A stretch of DNA of 21,687 bases, from positions 1 to 21,687 of the forward strand of contig CAZWCZ010000032.1 of NCBI GenBank assembly GCA_964632165.1. The letters run 5' to 3'. The position numbers and the translations under genes were made by a program. Shown piece by piece: positions 14,182-21,687 of this stretch. This DNA comes from SIG299 sp964632165. GTDB lineage: Bacteria > Bacillota > Clostridia > Lachnospirales > Lachnospiraceae. Numbering within the stretch: the stretch's first letter is position 1; each line of letters opens with the position of its first letter. Below the pieces are notes generated by a model. It worked only from the letters and a program-made list of their open reading frames with translations. It searched no databases and was not told the DNA's origin.

Positions 14182-14688
14182 CTAACGTTTTTCACCAAGA
14201 AACATGATCATGCTTCTTCCTTCCATCTTGGCAGGCTTTTCAATTACGGCAACATCAGAAACCTTTTCAAAAAAGCTGTCAAGAATCTGTTTGCTTGTTG
14301 CCATGTGAGCCATTTCTCTACCGCGGAAACGTAAGGCAACTTTTACCTTATCGCCCTTAGTAATGAACTTCTTTGCCTGATTTGCCTTAGTATTTAAGTC
14401 ATTCTCATCAATGTTTGGCGATAAACGAATTTCTTTTACTTCAGTGACTTTCTGCTTTTTCTTAGCTTCTTTCTCTTTACGGGCCAGTTCATAACGGTAC
14501 TTTCCGTAATCTACGATCTTACATACCGGCGGCTTTGCCGTAGGAGCAATCTTTACCAGATCAAGTTCTGCTTCCTTTGCTAACTTTAAAGCATCCTTTG
14601 CGGACATGATACCTAACTGTTCGCCATTTTCTCCGATAACACGGACTTCTTTGTCTCTGATTTGTTCGTTGAGCATTAATTCGCTAAT
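14182..14688 (-). CDS. infC: Translation initiation factor IF-3 with ATT start codon
   Basis: Binds the 30S subunit, prevents premature subunit joining and checks the start codon and initiator tRNA. The protein contains MLNEQIRDKEVRVIGENGEQLG, AKPPVCKIVDYGKYRYE and KVKVALRFRGREMAH, all typical. The best start is ATT at 14688 (ISELMLNEQI, 168 residues): a GGAGGT ends eight bases before it, whereas the first ATG (14676) is 20 bases away. ATT starts are known in infC of E. coli and Bacillus, where IF-3 discriminates against its own mRNA and so regulates itself. First gene of infC-rpmI-rplT. Confidence 0.95.
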   Translation of the reverse strand: MSELMLNEQIRDKEVRVIGENGEQLGIMSAKDALKLAKEAELDLVKIAPTAKPPVCKIVDYGKYRYELARKEKEAKKKQKVTEVKEIRLSPNIDENDLNTKANQAKKFITKGDKVKVALRFRGREMAHMATSKQILDSFFEKVSDVAVIEKPAKMEGRSMIMFLGEKR

Positions 14689-14721
14689 AGTTCTGCACCT
14701 CCATTAGATAAGAATAAACAT

Positions 14722-14757
14722 AAAAAAAGGATAATCCGTGAAGTCAGACTATCCTTT
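14722..14757 (-). terminator. Attenuator hairpin in the infC leader
   Basis: AAAGGATA and TATCCTTT pair around a 16-base loop and are followed by seven T residues, about 20 bases before the infC ribosome site. It would end transcription before infC when the leader is in its repressed state. Confidence 0.88.
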
Positions 14758-14880
14758 ATCTTTCCTGCTGTCCCCCTGAGGAGCGACATTTATTATCCAG
14801 AAAATAATAACCCTTTCACAACCAAAGTGCTGGGGGTGAGAGCGGATACTCTGCTTCTACCTGTGCAATTACTCACACAC
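14722..14880 (-). ncRNA. L20-type ribosomal protein leader of the infC operon
   Basis: About 160 bases of structured leader separate the promoter from infC. It contains AGGTAGAAGCAGAG, TATCCGCTCTCACCCC and a late terminator. In Bacillus the L20 protein binds such a leader and favours termination, and the CCGCTCTCACC segment is, from memory, shared with that family. The position and the terminator are seen directly; binding of L20 here is inferred. Confidence 0.75.
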
Positions 14881-14886
14881 TCATTA

Positions 14887-14915
14887 AGTGTACCACGCAA
14901 ACGTGTGAGTGTCAA
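14887..14915 (-). promoter_or_regulatory. Sigma-A promoter of the infC operon
   Basis: TTGACA and TACACT are separated by 17 bases on the minus strand. The -35 box begins 12 bases after the aminopeptidase stop codon. There is no minus-strand terminator between the units, so the upstream pheS operon may also read into infC. Confidence 0.82.
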
Positions 14916-14927
14916 GCACTTTTTTTC

Positions 14928-16964
14928 TTAATTTTCACTCATTTTTTCTTTTTCGTACGCATCCAACGGCTCGTTCAATGCCTCGGTTCCCGGAAGCACA
15001 AATCTTCCGTTTTTGATCAGCACCGTCTTGGAACCGTCTTTCTTTACGGAAGAGATTTCTCCGATCTCACCGTATGGGATTGTAATATCCGTATGGCAGT
15101 TAAAATACGCCTTTTCTGGCTCCGTTTTACGAAGCAGTGAGATTTCATTGTCCCTTGCAATGATTTCCTTTCCGTCCCGGTTGTATACTTTATGATCCTC
15201 ACTTCTCTTGTAGCAGGTATCTCCGATGGCAAAATGCGGTCCGGTCTTCTCTGCAATGAGGATCGGCAGCTTTGGTCCTATATGATACTTTTCTCCCATC
15301 ACAAATGCCGTCGTATTTGTGCCGATGGCGAATTCTCCCATTGGGAGACTGTCATGGTGGAATAAGAGATTTTCCGAAAGGAACTTCTGATTTTCTTCTT
15401 CCTTTTCGAAATTATCACAGGTCAGCTTTGTTGTCCTTCCGTTTTCAAACCATACTTTCAGATTTTTGTATTCGTACGCACCTAGATATACCTTAGATAC
15501 ATGAAGAAGCCCTGTCGTTCCTTTCAGTACCGGTGAAGTAAATACCTCTCCAACCGGTATATTAACATCCGCTGTGCAGTTTTCAAACTTTGTTTCTTTT
15601 TTCGGATCCTGTGTTTCCGCCAGCATAACCGTAAGATCGGTTTCATTTCCTTCTGCTCCGAGGATCCGGCAGGCATACCCTGTATCCAGTTCATCGATCA
15701 GTTTCTGCTGGATTTCCGTATATACAGCATTGGAAAGGGTATTGCAGCGAACCGTCTCCGAAAAGATTTCTTTAAACTGCCCGCCGATCGCAGGTATCGG
15801 ATAAGCAATGATCGTAAAGGAAGTTTCATCGCTCTTTACATACCGGTATGCAATTCCGGATGCCTTTATGTTCCGTTCACGATCCAGCCGGATCTGACGC
15901 TTGTCCAACTGTACTGCTTCTTTCTTATTTACCGGCGTAAAATCAGCTTCTCCAAATGTTTCTATCACCGCCGGACCGATATACTGTGCCAGCAGCTCTT
16001 TGTTTTCTTCATACACTGCTGCCATATCTTCCAGGGAACGGTTCAGATTGACACGATCCAGATATAATGCATGATCCTGTCTGTGGTCGTATTCATATTG
16101 ACGGTTTATTCCGGCGATCAGCCTTGGTTGTAGTGCCACACGTACACCATTTGCCTCAAATTTCGGGATTGCCGCTGCGATCATGCGTTCAAATCCGATC
16201 GGATACAATACCATGGCAATGCCGTTTTCTTTGCGCACCACTCCCATCGTCTCAAATCCGCGCAGATAACCACTCACATAAGTTTCCGCCATCGCATCAA
16301 TTTCCTTGTCCGGAAGCTGTTCCAGAAACTGTGCCGTTTCCCATTCATTTTCTGCAATATACTCACCATATGCATACAGATAACGCAGATCCTTTCTGTC
16401 AGAACACAAGATCCTCCTTGCAAAGCAATCTGCAGCATCATAACGGCTGTGGATACTGTTCTCCAGATATTCCCTGCGATAATCCGTCATGAAGCTCTTA
16501 TACGCAGCTTTTGCATCCTTTGCTGCAAATTCATCGTACTCCTCATACCGCACATAGATTTCCAGAAACAGTTCCATGAGGATTGTCAGGAAATACTTTT
16601 CCTGTTTCATTGCATTTTTGATCAGTCCCATCAGATTTGCAGAGAGTGCCGAAAATACTCTGCCCTCTCTTACACCAAATCGTTTCACTGCATAAGCAGG
16701 GTTTGTATAACTTGTCTCATAATTTTCCGGAAGAATCTTTGCATAAAGTCTTGCATTCCAATGCTTCAATTCTTCCAGAGAAAGTTTTTCATACGTTCCT
16801 GCTGCCACAGATTCCGATAATTCACATACCTCAGCGATAAATTCTGCTTCTGTTTTAAAATAGTCACGATATTTTTCCGGAACATCCTGTTCCTTTGTAA
16901 CTTCACGGATCCGTTCTGCACAAAGCTCATACCGTTCCTTCTCATAATTCAATTCCAGTTCCAT
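14928..16964 (-). CDS. M29-type metallo-aminopeptidase with long N-terminal region
   Basis: Probably a cytoplasmic leucyl-type aminopeptidase. From MELELNYEKE it has 678 residues, while classical M29 enzymes (PepS, AmpS, aminopeptidase T) have about 410. The C-terminal part carries the M29 pattern: VGEVFTSP (Glu 473), MGEFAIGTN (Glu 544), GPHFAIGD (His 577), Tyr 585 and NCHTDITIP (His 624, Asp 626), which should bind two metal ions. The first 240 or so residues are helical, charged and not recognised. The start has AAAGGAGG seven bases upstream; the frame stays open for 90 more codons, but these overlap the preceding gene and read like its shadow. Last gene of the pheS unit, 29 bases after the small membrane protein. 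Confidence 0.85.
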   Translation of the reverse strand: MELELNYEKERYELCAERIREVTKEQDVPEKYRDYFKTEAEFIAEVCELSESVAAGTYEKLSLEELKHWNARLYAKILPENYETSYTNPAYAVKRFGVREGRVFSALSANLMGLIKNAMKQEKYFLTILMELFLEIYVRYEEYDEFAAKDAKAAYKSFMTDYRREYLENSIHSRYDAADCFARRILCSDRKDLRYLYAYGEYIAENEWETAQFLEQLPDKEIDAMAETYVSGYLRGFETMGVVRKENGIAMVLYPIGFERMIAAAIPKFEANGVRVALQPRLIAGINRQYEYDHRQDHALYLDRVNLNRSLEDMAAVYEENKELLAQYIGPAVIETFGEADFTPVNKKEAVQLDKRQIRLDRERNIKASGIAYRYVKSDETSFTIIAYPIPAIGGQFKEIFSETVRCNTLSNAVYTEIQQKLIDELDTGYACRILGAEGNETDLTVMLAETQDPKKETKFENCTADVNIPVGEVFTSPVLKGTTGLLHVSKVYLGAYEYKNLKVWFENGRTTKLTCDNFEKEEENQKFLSENLLFHHDSLPMGEFAIGTNTTAFVMGEKYHIGPKLPILIAEKTGPHFAIGDTCYKRSEDHKVYNRDGKEIIARDNEISLLRKTEPEKAYFNCHTDITIPYGEIGEISSVKKDGSKTVLIKNGRFVLPGTEALNEPLDAYEKEKMSEN

Positions 16965-16993
16965 AGAATCCTCCTTTTTCCCCTTTCCGTCTC

Positions 16994-17326
16994 TCATCGA
17001 ATGGCGATCCCCATAAAATAAAGCGAAAGATACAGTACAAACAGAGTCGCATTCAGGACAAGTGCGATCACCGGAACTGCATAGGAAATGTCCCTTTCCT
17101 GCAATGACCGATATGCCAGTACCGCTCCGGTCAAGGAAAAAGCAGCATCCAGAATGCCGATGACTCCCACCGTTTCTCCTGCTTCTCCTTCCGCAGCAGC
17201 TGAACATAAGCTCAGCGCAAAAAAGATCAGCCACACTGCTATTCCTGTTACAAGTGCTCCGATCCCAAGTCTCGGAACACGCTTCCCCGAAAAATGCAAA
17301 GAAGCTCTTTTCTTTCCCAGTTTCAT
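16994..17326 (-). CDS. Small three-helix membrane protein (DUF6142-like)
   Basis: Function unknown. The 110 residues contain a basic N-terminus (MKLGKKRASLHFSGKR) and three hydrophobic segments at about 22-45, 53-72 and 83-106, so it sits in the cytoplasmic membrane. From memory it resembles the DUF6142 family of Clostridia. Its ribosome site GGAG overlaps the stop codon of the VanZ-like gene, and the aminopeptidase follows after 29 bases. Confidence 0.75.
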   Translation of the reverse strand: MKLGKKRASLHFSGKRVPRLGIGALVTGIAVWLIFFALSLCSAAAEGEAGETVGVIGILDAAFSLTGAVLAYRSLQERDISYAVPVIALVLNATLFVLYLSLYFMGIAIR

Positions 17327-17336
17327 GCCGTACTCC

Positions 17337-17810
17337 TTATTTGTTTCTGTCCCAGATCAGATAACAGAGATATCCGATCAAGCCACCGACCGTATTCAGC
17401 AAAATGTCGTCCACATCAAACGCACCTACCCGGGTAACCAGCTGCACCAATTCCACCGTAAAACTAAAAATCGCCGTCATTCCGACACTTACAAACGGAT
17501 TTCTTGTTTTTTTGCAAAGCAACGGAAGAAAAAATCCGAACGGAGCAAATGCTGCAATGTTTCCTCCGATATTCAATACTACATTGCGGATCCCGATCGT
17601 TTCCCAGTGATACCAAAACCTCTTGATCTCTTTCAGCAGTTCCAGATTATAACGGTACTCTCCGACCGGATCCGTTCTCCCATATGTTTCCGAAAAAAAC
17701 AGCAGATAAAACAGCACCCACAGATAAGCCGCAAACAACACCCATGCAAAGAAGCCGCGTCTTTCTCCCGTATTTTTTCTCCTTCTCCCCTTTTTCATAT
17801 CTGTCCCCAT
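17337..17810 (-). CDS. VanZ-like membrane protein
   Basis: Multi-pass membrane protein of the VanZ family; the founding member gives low-level teicoplanin resistance, but most chromosomal homologues have no known role. The 157 residues contain the family pattern NIGGNIAAFAPFGFFLPLL and, later, ELVQLVTRVGAFDVDDILLNTVGGLIGY. About four hydrophobic segments are visible. The start at 17810 lies nine bases after the pheT stop with a weak ribosome site; Met 5 at 17798, preceded by GGGGA, is an alternative. There is no sign of a glycopeptide resistance cluster, so a resistance role should not be assumed. Confidence 0.88.
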   Translation of the reverse strand: MGTDMKKGRRRKNTGERRGFFAWVLFAAYLWVLFYLLFFSETYGRTDPVGEYRYNLELLKEIKRFWYHWETIGIRNVVLNIGGNIAAFAPFGFFLPLLCKKTRNPFVSVGMTAIFSFTVELVQLVTRVGAFDVDDILLNTVGGLIGYLCYLIWDRNK

Positions 17811-17819
17811 TCTTTTTCT

Positions 17820-20231
17820 TTATGCACGCATCTGCGCCCCAAGCTTTTCCGACAGTGCTGTCATTACCCTCTCTACAACCGCATCTGTCATTTCATCCGT
17901 AACGTTTTCCGTATCCGAAGCCAGGTAAAGCTTAAATGCCATGCTCTTTCTGTCCGTACCCAGCTTTTCGCTTTCGAAAATATCAAACAGCACAGCTTTC
18001 CGGATCAAAGGATCACTTGCCAGAATTGTATCGACAATCGTTCCGCACTCCGTCTTTTTCTCAACAAGAACGGAAATATCCCTGAAAGTACCTGTAAATC
18101 CGCTTTCCGGCACATACTTGATCCCCTGCTTAAAAAGAGTTGCAAGTACACTGTAATCCAATTCCGCAACAAAAATCTTTGTATCTGCCTTTTTGCCTGC
18201 TGCAATATTTAAACTCTCAATAATTTCATAACGCAGCTGTCCGAAATGTCCAATACGCTGTCCTTTGCAATATACTGCCGCGGTTCTGCCCGGATGCAGA
18301 TATGGAACGCTGTCTCTCTGATACGTAAATGTCAGATCATTATCGCTTGCAAATGCTTCCAGACTTCCCTTCATGGCAAAGAAATCTTCTTCTGCCCCGC
18401 AGGTTCCAAGACAGAGTACCTTCTTCTCCACCGGTGCTTCCGTCAGAGGAAGTGCCTTTGGCAGATAGATATTCGCAAGTTCGAAAAAGCGCAGATCTTC
18501 TTTGCCGTTCTTAATATTATTTTCAATAACACGTACCATGGACGGTGCCATCAACGTACGCATGATACTCAGATTTTCCGTGATCGGATTCAGAAGTTCC
18601 ACTACCTGCCGCTCTTTTGCATCCGCAGGCAGCAGGAACTGATCAAATTCTGTTGCAGCAACCATAGCAATCGTCTGGATCTCATAAAATCCCTGTGAGC
18701 ACAGGTACTTCTTTACTGCAAGTTCCTTCGTCTGTGCCGGTGTCATTCCTCCGTTTGTGACACGTGCAGCATCCAAAAATGTCGGCACAACCTTGTCATA
18801 TCCGTATTCACGGATCACTTCTTCTGCAATATCCTGATAATTTTCCACGTCTTCACGATATCTTGGGACTGCCAATGTCATAACACCGTCAGATAACATA
18901 ACTTCAAACTGAAGTGCTGTCAGGATACGTGCCATTTCCTCTTCCGGCACCTGAATACCAAGCACCTTATTTACCTTGGCACATTCTACGGTGATCACGC
19001 GCTTTTCCGTCGATGCTCCGCCGGAAATGTCAAAATGTGTGGAGCTTATCTTTGCGGTGCCAAGCTGCTGTACCAGATGCAGTGCACGGCCCATACCGCA
19101 TTCTGCCGTGTATTCATCAATTCCTTTCTCGAATCTTGCAGCAGCATCCGAACGGAGTCCGAGACCTCTGGAGGTCTTGCGCACGCTATCCTTTAAAAAC
19201 TTCGCAGATTCAAATAACACCTTCTTCGTATTCTCTGTGATTTCGCTGTTAAGCCCGCCCATGACACCTGCAAGCCCAACTGCCTTTTCCTTATCACAGA
19301 TCAGGAGATTGCTCGGGCTGAGCACTCGCTTCTTCTCGTCTAAAGTGATCAGTTCTTCTCCTTCTTCTGCTTTTCTTACCACAATGGAAGAACCGCACAG
19401 CGTATCCAGGTCAAATGCATGCATCGGCTGTCCGATCTCAAGCAATACATAATTGGTAATGTCAACCATTGCATTAATGGCATTGTGACCGCAGGCGATC
19501 AGTCTTCTCTTCATCCAAAGCGGAGTCTCTGCAGGCTGTACATCATACACGTAATGTCCAAGGTATCTCGGACAGGTTACCTGATCCAGTACCGTTACAC
19601 TGATTTCTTCATTTACCGTGCCGTCTTCCGTATAAGTCATATCAGGTGCACGGAACGGCTTGTTTAAAAATGCCGCCACTTCTTTTGCAATGCCGATCAC
19701 TGACTGGCAGTCCGGACGGTTTGCCGTAATCGAAATATCTAACAGATAATCTTCCAGCTCCAGATATTCCCTCATCTCCATACCAAGCGGAGCATCTTCC
19801 TTCAAGATCATGATTCCATCTGTATCAGCTCCCGGATACCAGTCTTTATTAAGATTGAGTTCTGCACCGGAACAAAGCATTCCGTAAGACATCATATCTT
19901 TCATTTTTCTCGGCTGGATTTCCATGCCGTTCGGAAGTTTTGCCCCTACCAGTGCTGCCGGGACCTTTGCTCCGGCAAATACATTTGTCGCACCGGTCAG
20001 GATCAGATGATCTTCTCCCAGCGGCCCGCAGTTCACATGACAGATGTGCAGATGCGTTCCTTCATAATGCTCAATGGAAGTCACCTGACCTACTACCACT
20101 TTTTCCAGATTTTCGCCGAGATATTCCATCCCTTCTACTTCAAATCCTGCCGAAAACAGCTTTGTTTCCAATTCTTTCGGACTAACATCAATATCTACAT
20201 ATTCTTTTAACCAACTATACAAAACCTTCAT
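17820..20231 (-). CDS. pheT: Phenylalanyl-tRNA synthetase beta chain
   Basis: Partner of PheS in the alpha2-beta2 enzyme that charges tRNA-Phe. The 803 residues match the bacterial full-length form. In order: N-terminal MKVLYSWLKEYVDI, a tRNA-binding OB fold at about 40-150 (VVGQVTSIEHYEGTHLHICHVNCG), the B3/B4 editing domain with YDVQPAETPLWMKRRL and DITNYVLLEIGQPMHAFD, the B5 domain, the synthetase-like core, and a C-terminal FDX-ACB domain beginning near PESGFTGTFRDISVLV. An AAGGAG site precedes the ATG. It lies 33 bases after pheS and is followed closely by the VanZ-like gene. Confidence 0.99.
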   Translation of the reverse strand: MKVLYSWLKEYVDIDVSPKELETKLFSAGFEVEGMEYLGENLEKVVVGQVTSIEHYEGTHLHICHVNCGPLGEDHLILTGATNVFAGAKVPAALVGAKLPNGMEIQPRKMKDMMSYGMLCSGAELNLNKDWYPGADTDGIMILKEDAPLGMEMREYLELEDYLLDISITANRPDCQSVIGIAKEVAAFLNKPFRAPDMTYTEDGTVNEEISVTVLDQVTCPRYLGHYVYDVQPAETPLWMKRRLIACGHNAINAMVDITNYVLLEIGQPMHAFDLDTLCGSSIVVRKAEEGEELITLDEKKRVLSPSNLLICDKEKAVGLAGVMGGLNSEITENTKKVLFESAKFLKDSVRKTSRGLGLRSDAAARFEKGIDEYTAECGMGRALHLVQQLGTAKISSTHFDISGGASTEKRVITVECAKVNKVLGIQVPEEEMARILTALQFEVMLSDGVMTLAVPRYREDVENYQDIAEEVIREYGYDKVVPTFLDAARVTNGGMTPAQTKELAVKKYLCSQGFYEIQTIAMVAATEFDQFLLPADAKERQVVELLNPITENLSIMRTLMAPSMVRVIENNIKNGKEDLRFFELANIYLPKALPLTEAPVEKKVLCLGTCGAEEDFFAMKGSLEAFASDNDLTFTYQRDSVPYLHPGRTAAVYCKGQRIGHFGQLRYEIIESLNIAAGKKADTKIFVAELDYSVLATLFKQGIKYVPESGFTGTFRDISVLVEKKTECGTIVDTILASDPLIRKAVLFDIFESEKLGTDRKSMAFKLYLASDTENVTDEMTDAVVERVMTALSEKLGAQMRA

Positions 20232-20264
20232 GTGTTCTTTCTCCTTTTCCCTGTTTCAAAACGA

Positions 20265-21281
20265 TCACGCCTTAAACTGCTTTAAGAAATCGATATCATT
20301 TTCAAACAATTTTCCCATGTGGTTGATGCCGTATTTCAGCATGGCAATCCGTTCCATACCGATACCAAATGCCAGTCCGGAATATTTTGAGGAATCAATT
20401 CCGCAGTTTTCCAGCACCTTATTATTTACAATACCGCCGCCAAGTACTTCGATCCAACCGGTACCTTTGCACAGGGAACAACCACAGCCGCCACATTTAA
20501 AGCAGCTGACATCCACTTCTACCGAAGGCTCCGTAAATGGAAAATAGGACGGACGGAGTCTTGTCTTTACTTTATCGGAAAACATTGCCTTTACAAACTG
20601 ATCCAGCATTCCCTGCAGGTCACACAAAGTAATGTGTTCATCCACAACCAGTCCTTCCATCTGACTGAACATCGGAGAATGTGTTGCATCACTGTCCGAA
20701 CGGAACACTTTTCCCGGTACCAATACTTTGATCGGAGGCTTTTTTGCATCCATCACACGGATCTGTCCCGGAGATGTGTGGGTACGCAGCAGCAGGTCTT
20801 CCGTCAGCCAAAAGGTATCCTGCATATCTCTGGACGGATGATCTTTTAATACGTTCAGTCTGGTAAAATTGTGATCGTCATCTTCAATCTCCGGACCTTC
20901 AAAAACTTCAAAACCCATTCCGGCAAAGATGTCAATGATCTCATTCCGAATGGAAGTTAACGGATGGAGATTTGCTGCTTCCCTCGTCTTTGCCGGAAGT
21001 GTGATATCAATCTTTTCTGCTTCATACCGTGCTAAAAGTTCTTTCTTTTCAATCTCCTCTTTCTTTGCATCATATAATCCCTGCGCCCATGTCTTTACTT
21101 CATTTACGGCCTGACCGTATGCTTTCTTCTCTTCTTTTGGCACATTTTTGATCTCGCTCATTAATTTTTGGATCCGGCCCTCTTTTCCAAGATATCCGGT
21201 CCAGAATACAGAAAGCTGCTTTGCATCTTCCACCAGCTGCAGTTCTGCCTGAAATTCAGACTTGATCGTTTCGATACTCAT
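20265..21281 (-). CDS. pheS: Phenylalanyl-tRNA synthetase alpha chain
   Basis: Catalytic subunit of the class II phenylalanyl-tRNA synthetase. The 338 residues are the usual length. The N-terminal coiled coil (about 1-90) binds tRNA. The core has NLHPLTSIRNEIIDIFAGMGF, class II motif 2 around GKVFRSDSDATHSPMFSQMEG, and motif 3 GLAFGIGMERIAMLKY. A cysteine cluster (Cys 260, 263, 266, 268 and 271) before GTGWIEVLG is common in Firmicutes PheS. The start has an AGGAG site. First gene of the unit, under a T-box. Confidence 0.99.
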   Translation of the reverse strand: MSIETIKSEFQAELQLVEDAKQLSVFWTGYLGKEGRIQKLMSEIKNVPKEEKKAYGQAVNEVKTWAQGLYDAKKEEIEKKELLARYEAEKIDITLPAKTREAANLHPLTSIRNEIIDIFAGMGFEVFEGPEIEDDDHNFTRLNVLKDHPSRDMQDTFWLTEDLLLRTHTSPGQIRVMDAKKPPIKVLVPGKVFRSDSDATHSPMFSQMEGLVVDEHITLCDLQGMLDQFVKAMFSDKVKTRLRPSYFPFTEPSVEVDVSCFKCGGCGCSLCKGTGWIEVLGGGIVNNKVLENCGIDSSKYSGLAFGIGMERIAMLKYGINHMGKLFENDIDFLKQFKA

Positions 21282-21329
21282 TCTCTTTTCTCCTTCTTTC
21301 CTGTCTTCTTTGCATCCATTTCCGCAAAT

Positions 21330-21366
21330 AAAAAAATCCCATGCAATGCTGCTGCATCACAAGGGA
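21330..21366 (-). terminator. T-box terminator hairpin of pheS-pheT
   Basis: On the minus strand TCCC...GTGATGC pairs with GCATTGC...GGGA, with some G-U pairs, followed by seven T residues. It is the terminator state of the Phe T-box. Confidence 0.88.
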
Positions 21367-21593
21367 CGATCTTTACCGCGGTACCACCCATCTTCCCGGT
21401 CACAAAACCGCCGGGCTCTCATTATCTGCTTAACGCGCAGACACGGCATACCCTACTGAGATCTCTGTTCAGGTACACAATTCAGGCGGGAACGTGAGAC
21501 TTTAACTGAACCGAAGGACACTTACAGCCAACGATGTCCTCTCTCTGCCGGAAGATAAAATCCTAAAACGCCGTCAACACTTTTTTCACTATC
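21330..21593 (-). ncRNA. T-box riboswitch upstream of pheS-pheT
   Basis: Senses uncharged tRNA-Phe and allows transcription of the synthetase operon. The conserved element GGGTGGTACCGCGG is at 21376-21389, directly before the terminator. Stem I contains GCAGAGAGAGGAC and a GTTGGCTG apical segment. A TTC (Phe) triplet at 21490-21492, next to CCGCC at the base of stem I, is the best specifier candidate; that assignment is tentative. With the promoter, this fills the gene-free stretch from 21282 to about 21628. I see nothing assignable in the remaining 59 bases. Confidence 0.93.
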
Positions 21594-21599
21594 TTCTAC

Positions 21600-21628
21600 A
21601 TTTTATCTGCATTTTTCGGGAATGTCAA
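21600..21628 (-). promoter_or_regulatory. Sigma-A promoter of the pheS T-box transcript
   Basis: TTGACA and TAAAAT are separated by 17 bases on the minus strand, about 320 bases before pheS and directly before the T-box stem I. Confidence 0.85.
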
Positions 21629-21687
21629 GGCTTATTTGCCACCCGGGGTGCAGAAGCACATTCCAAAACAAAGTTGTATATTTTTCC

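Noticed and set aside
16965..17234. N-terminal extension of the aminopeptidase by 90 codons
   Set aside because: It overlaps the small membrane protein gene in another frame, and a much better ribosome site precedes the Met at 16964.
17337..17810. Glycopeptide resistance function for the VanZ-like gene
   Set aside because: No vanHAX, vanRS or vanY genes are present; VanZ-like proteins are common in Firmicutes without resistance.
17088..18212. Plus-strand open frame of 374 codons
   Set aside because: It lies opposite pheT, the VanZ-like gene and the small membrane protein, has no ribosome site, and its product has the low-complexity, Cys/His/Phe-rich look of antisense translation.
21625..21687. 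End of an upstream minus-strand gene at the right edge
   Set aside because: A frame is open to a TGA that overlaps the pheS -35 box, but the stretch of about 20 codons is too short to recognise and could be chance.

Overview
The window looks like a core-genome stretch from a Gram-positive, spore-forming member of the Clostridia, most probably the Lachnospiraceae. The signs are strong AGGAGG ribosome sites, two T-box riboswitches, an infC operon with a Firmicutes-type leader and an ATT start, a GerA-family germination protein, PPDK, a homodimeric glycyl-tRNA synthetase, and PT-rich lipoproteins. Family placement is inference. Every gene I accept lies on the minus strand, so transcription runs from high to low coordinates. 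I found no phage, IS element, CRISPR array, toxin-antitoxin pair or defence system.

Layout in the direction of transcription. (1) 21628-14928: a promoter and Phe T-box lead into pheS-pheT, then a VanZ-like membrane protein, a three-helix membrane protein and a long M29-type aminopeptidase, all closely spaced. (2) 14915-13486: infC-rpmI-rplT with its own promoter, an L20-type attenuated leader and a terminator. (3) 13383-11634: a LiaF-like four-helix membrane protein and a DUF4097 surface protein, with a candidate 20-codon ORF between them. (4) 11616-10126: a GerA/SpoVAF-like protein behind a hairpin that is both a terminator and a cover for its Shine-Dalgarno. (5) 10121-8204: a nucleoside salvage operon, deoD-deoC-cdd, with a good promoter. 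(6) 8120-7867: tRNA-Val and tRNA-Met with a consensus promoter and a strong terminator.

(7) 7862-7755: a fragment resembling the 5' end of a group IIC intron, directly after that terminator, which is where such introns insert. (8) 7730-4582: a tightly coupled operon of a cell-wall amidase lipoprotein, ispF with a cysteine-rich tail, an unrecognised 141-residue protein and a nuclease lipoprotein. (9) 4571-2817: a promoter and Gly T-box in front of glyS. (10) 2811-11: a near-perfect cre (CcpA) box and promoter in front of ppdK.

Most of the content is housekeeping: aminoacyl-tRNA charging controlled by uncharged tRNA, ribosomal protein autoregulation, nucleoside salvage, isoprenoid synthesis and PEP/pyruvate interconversion. 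The least explained parts are the amidase-ispF-hypothetical-nuclease operon, the IspF tail, the hairpin in front of the gerA-like gene, the intron relic and the small ORF after the LiaF-like gene. I see no convincing new multi-gene system.
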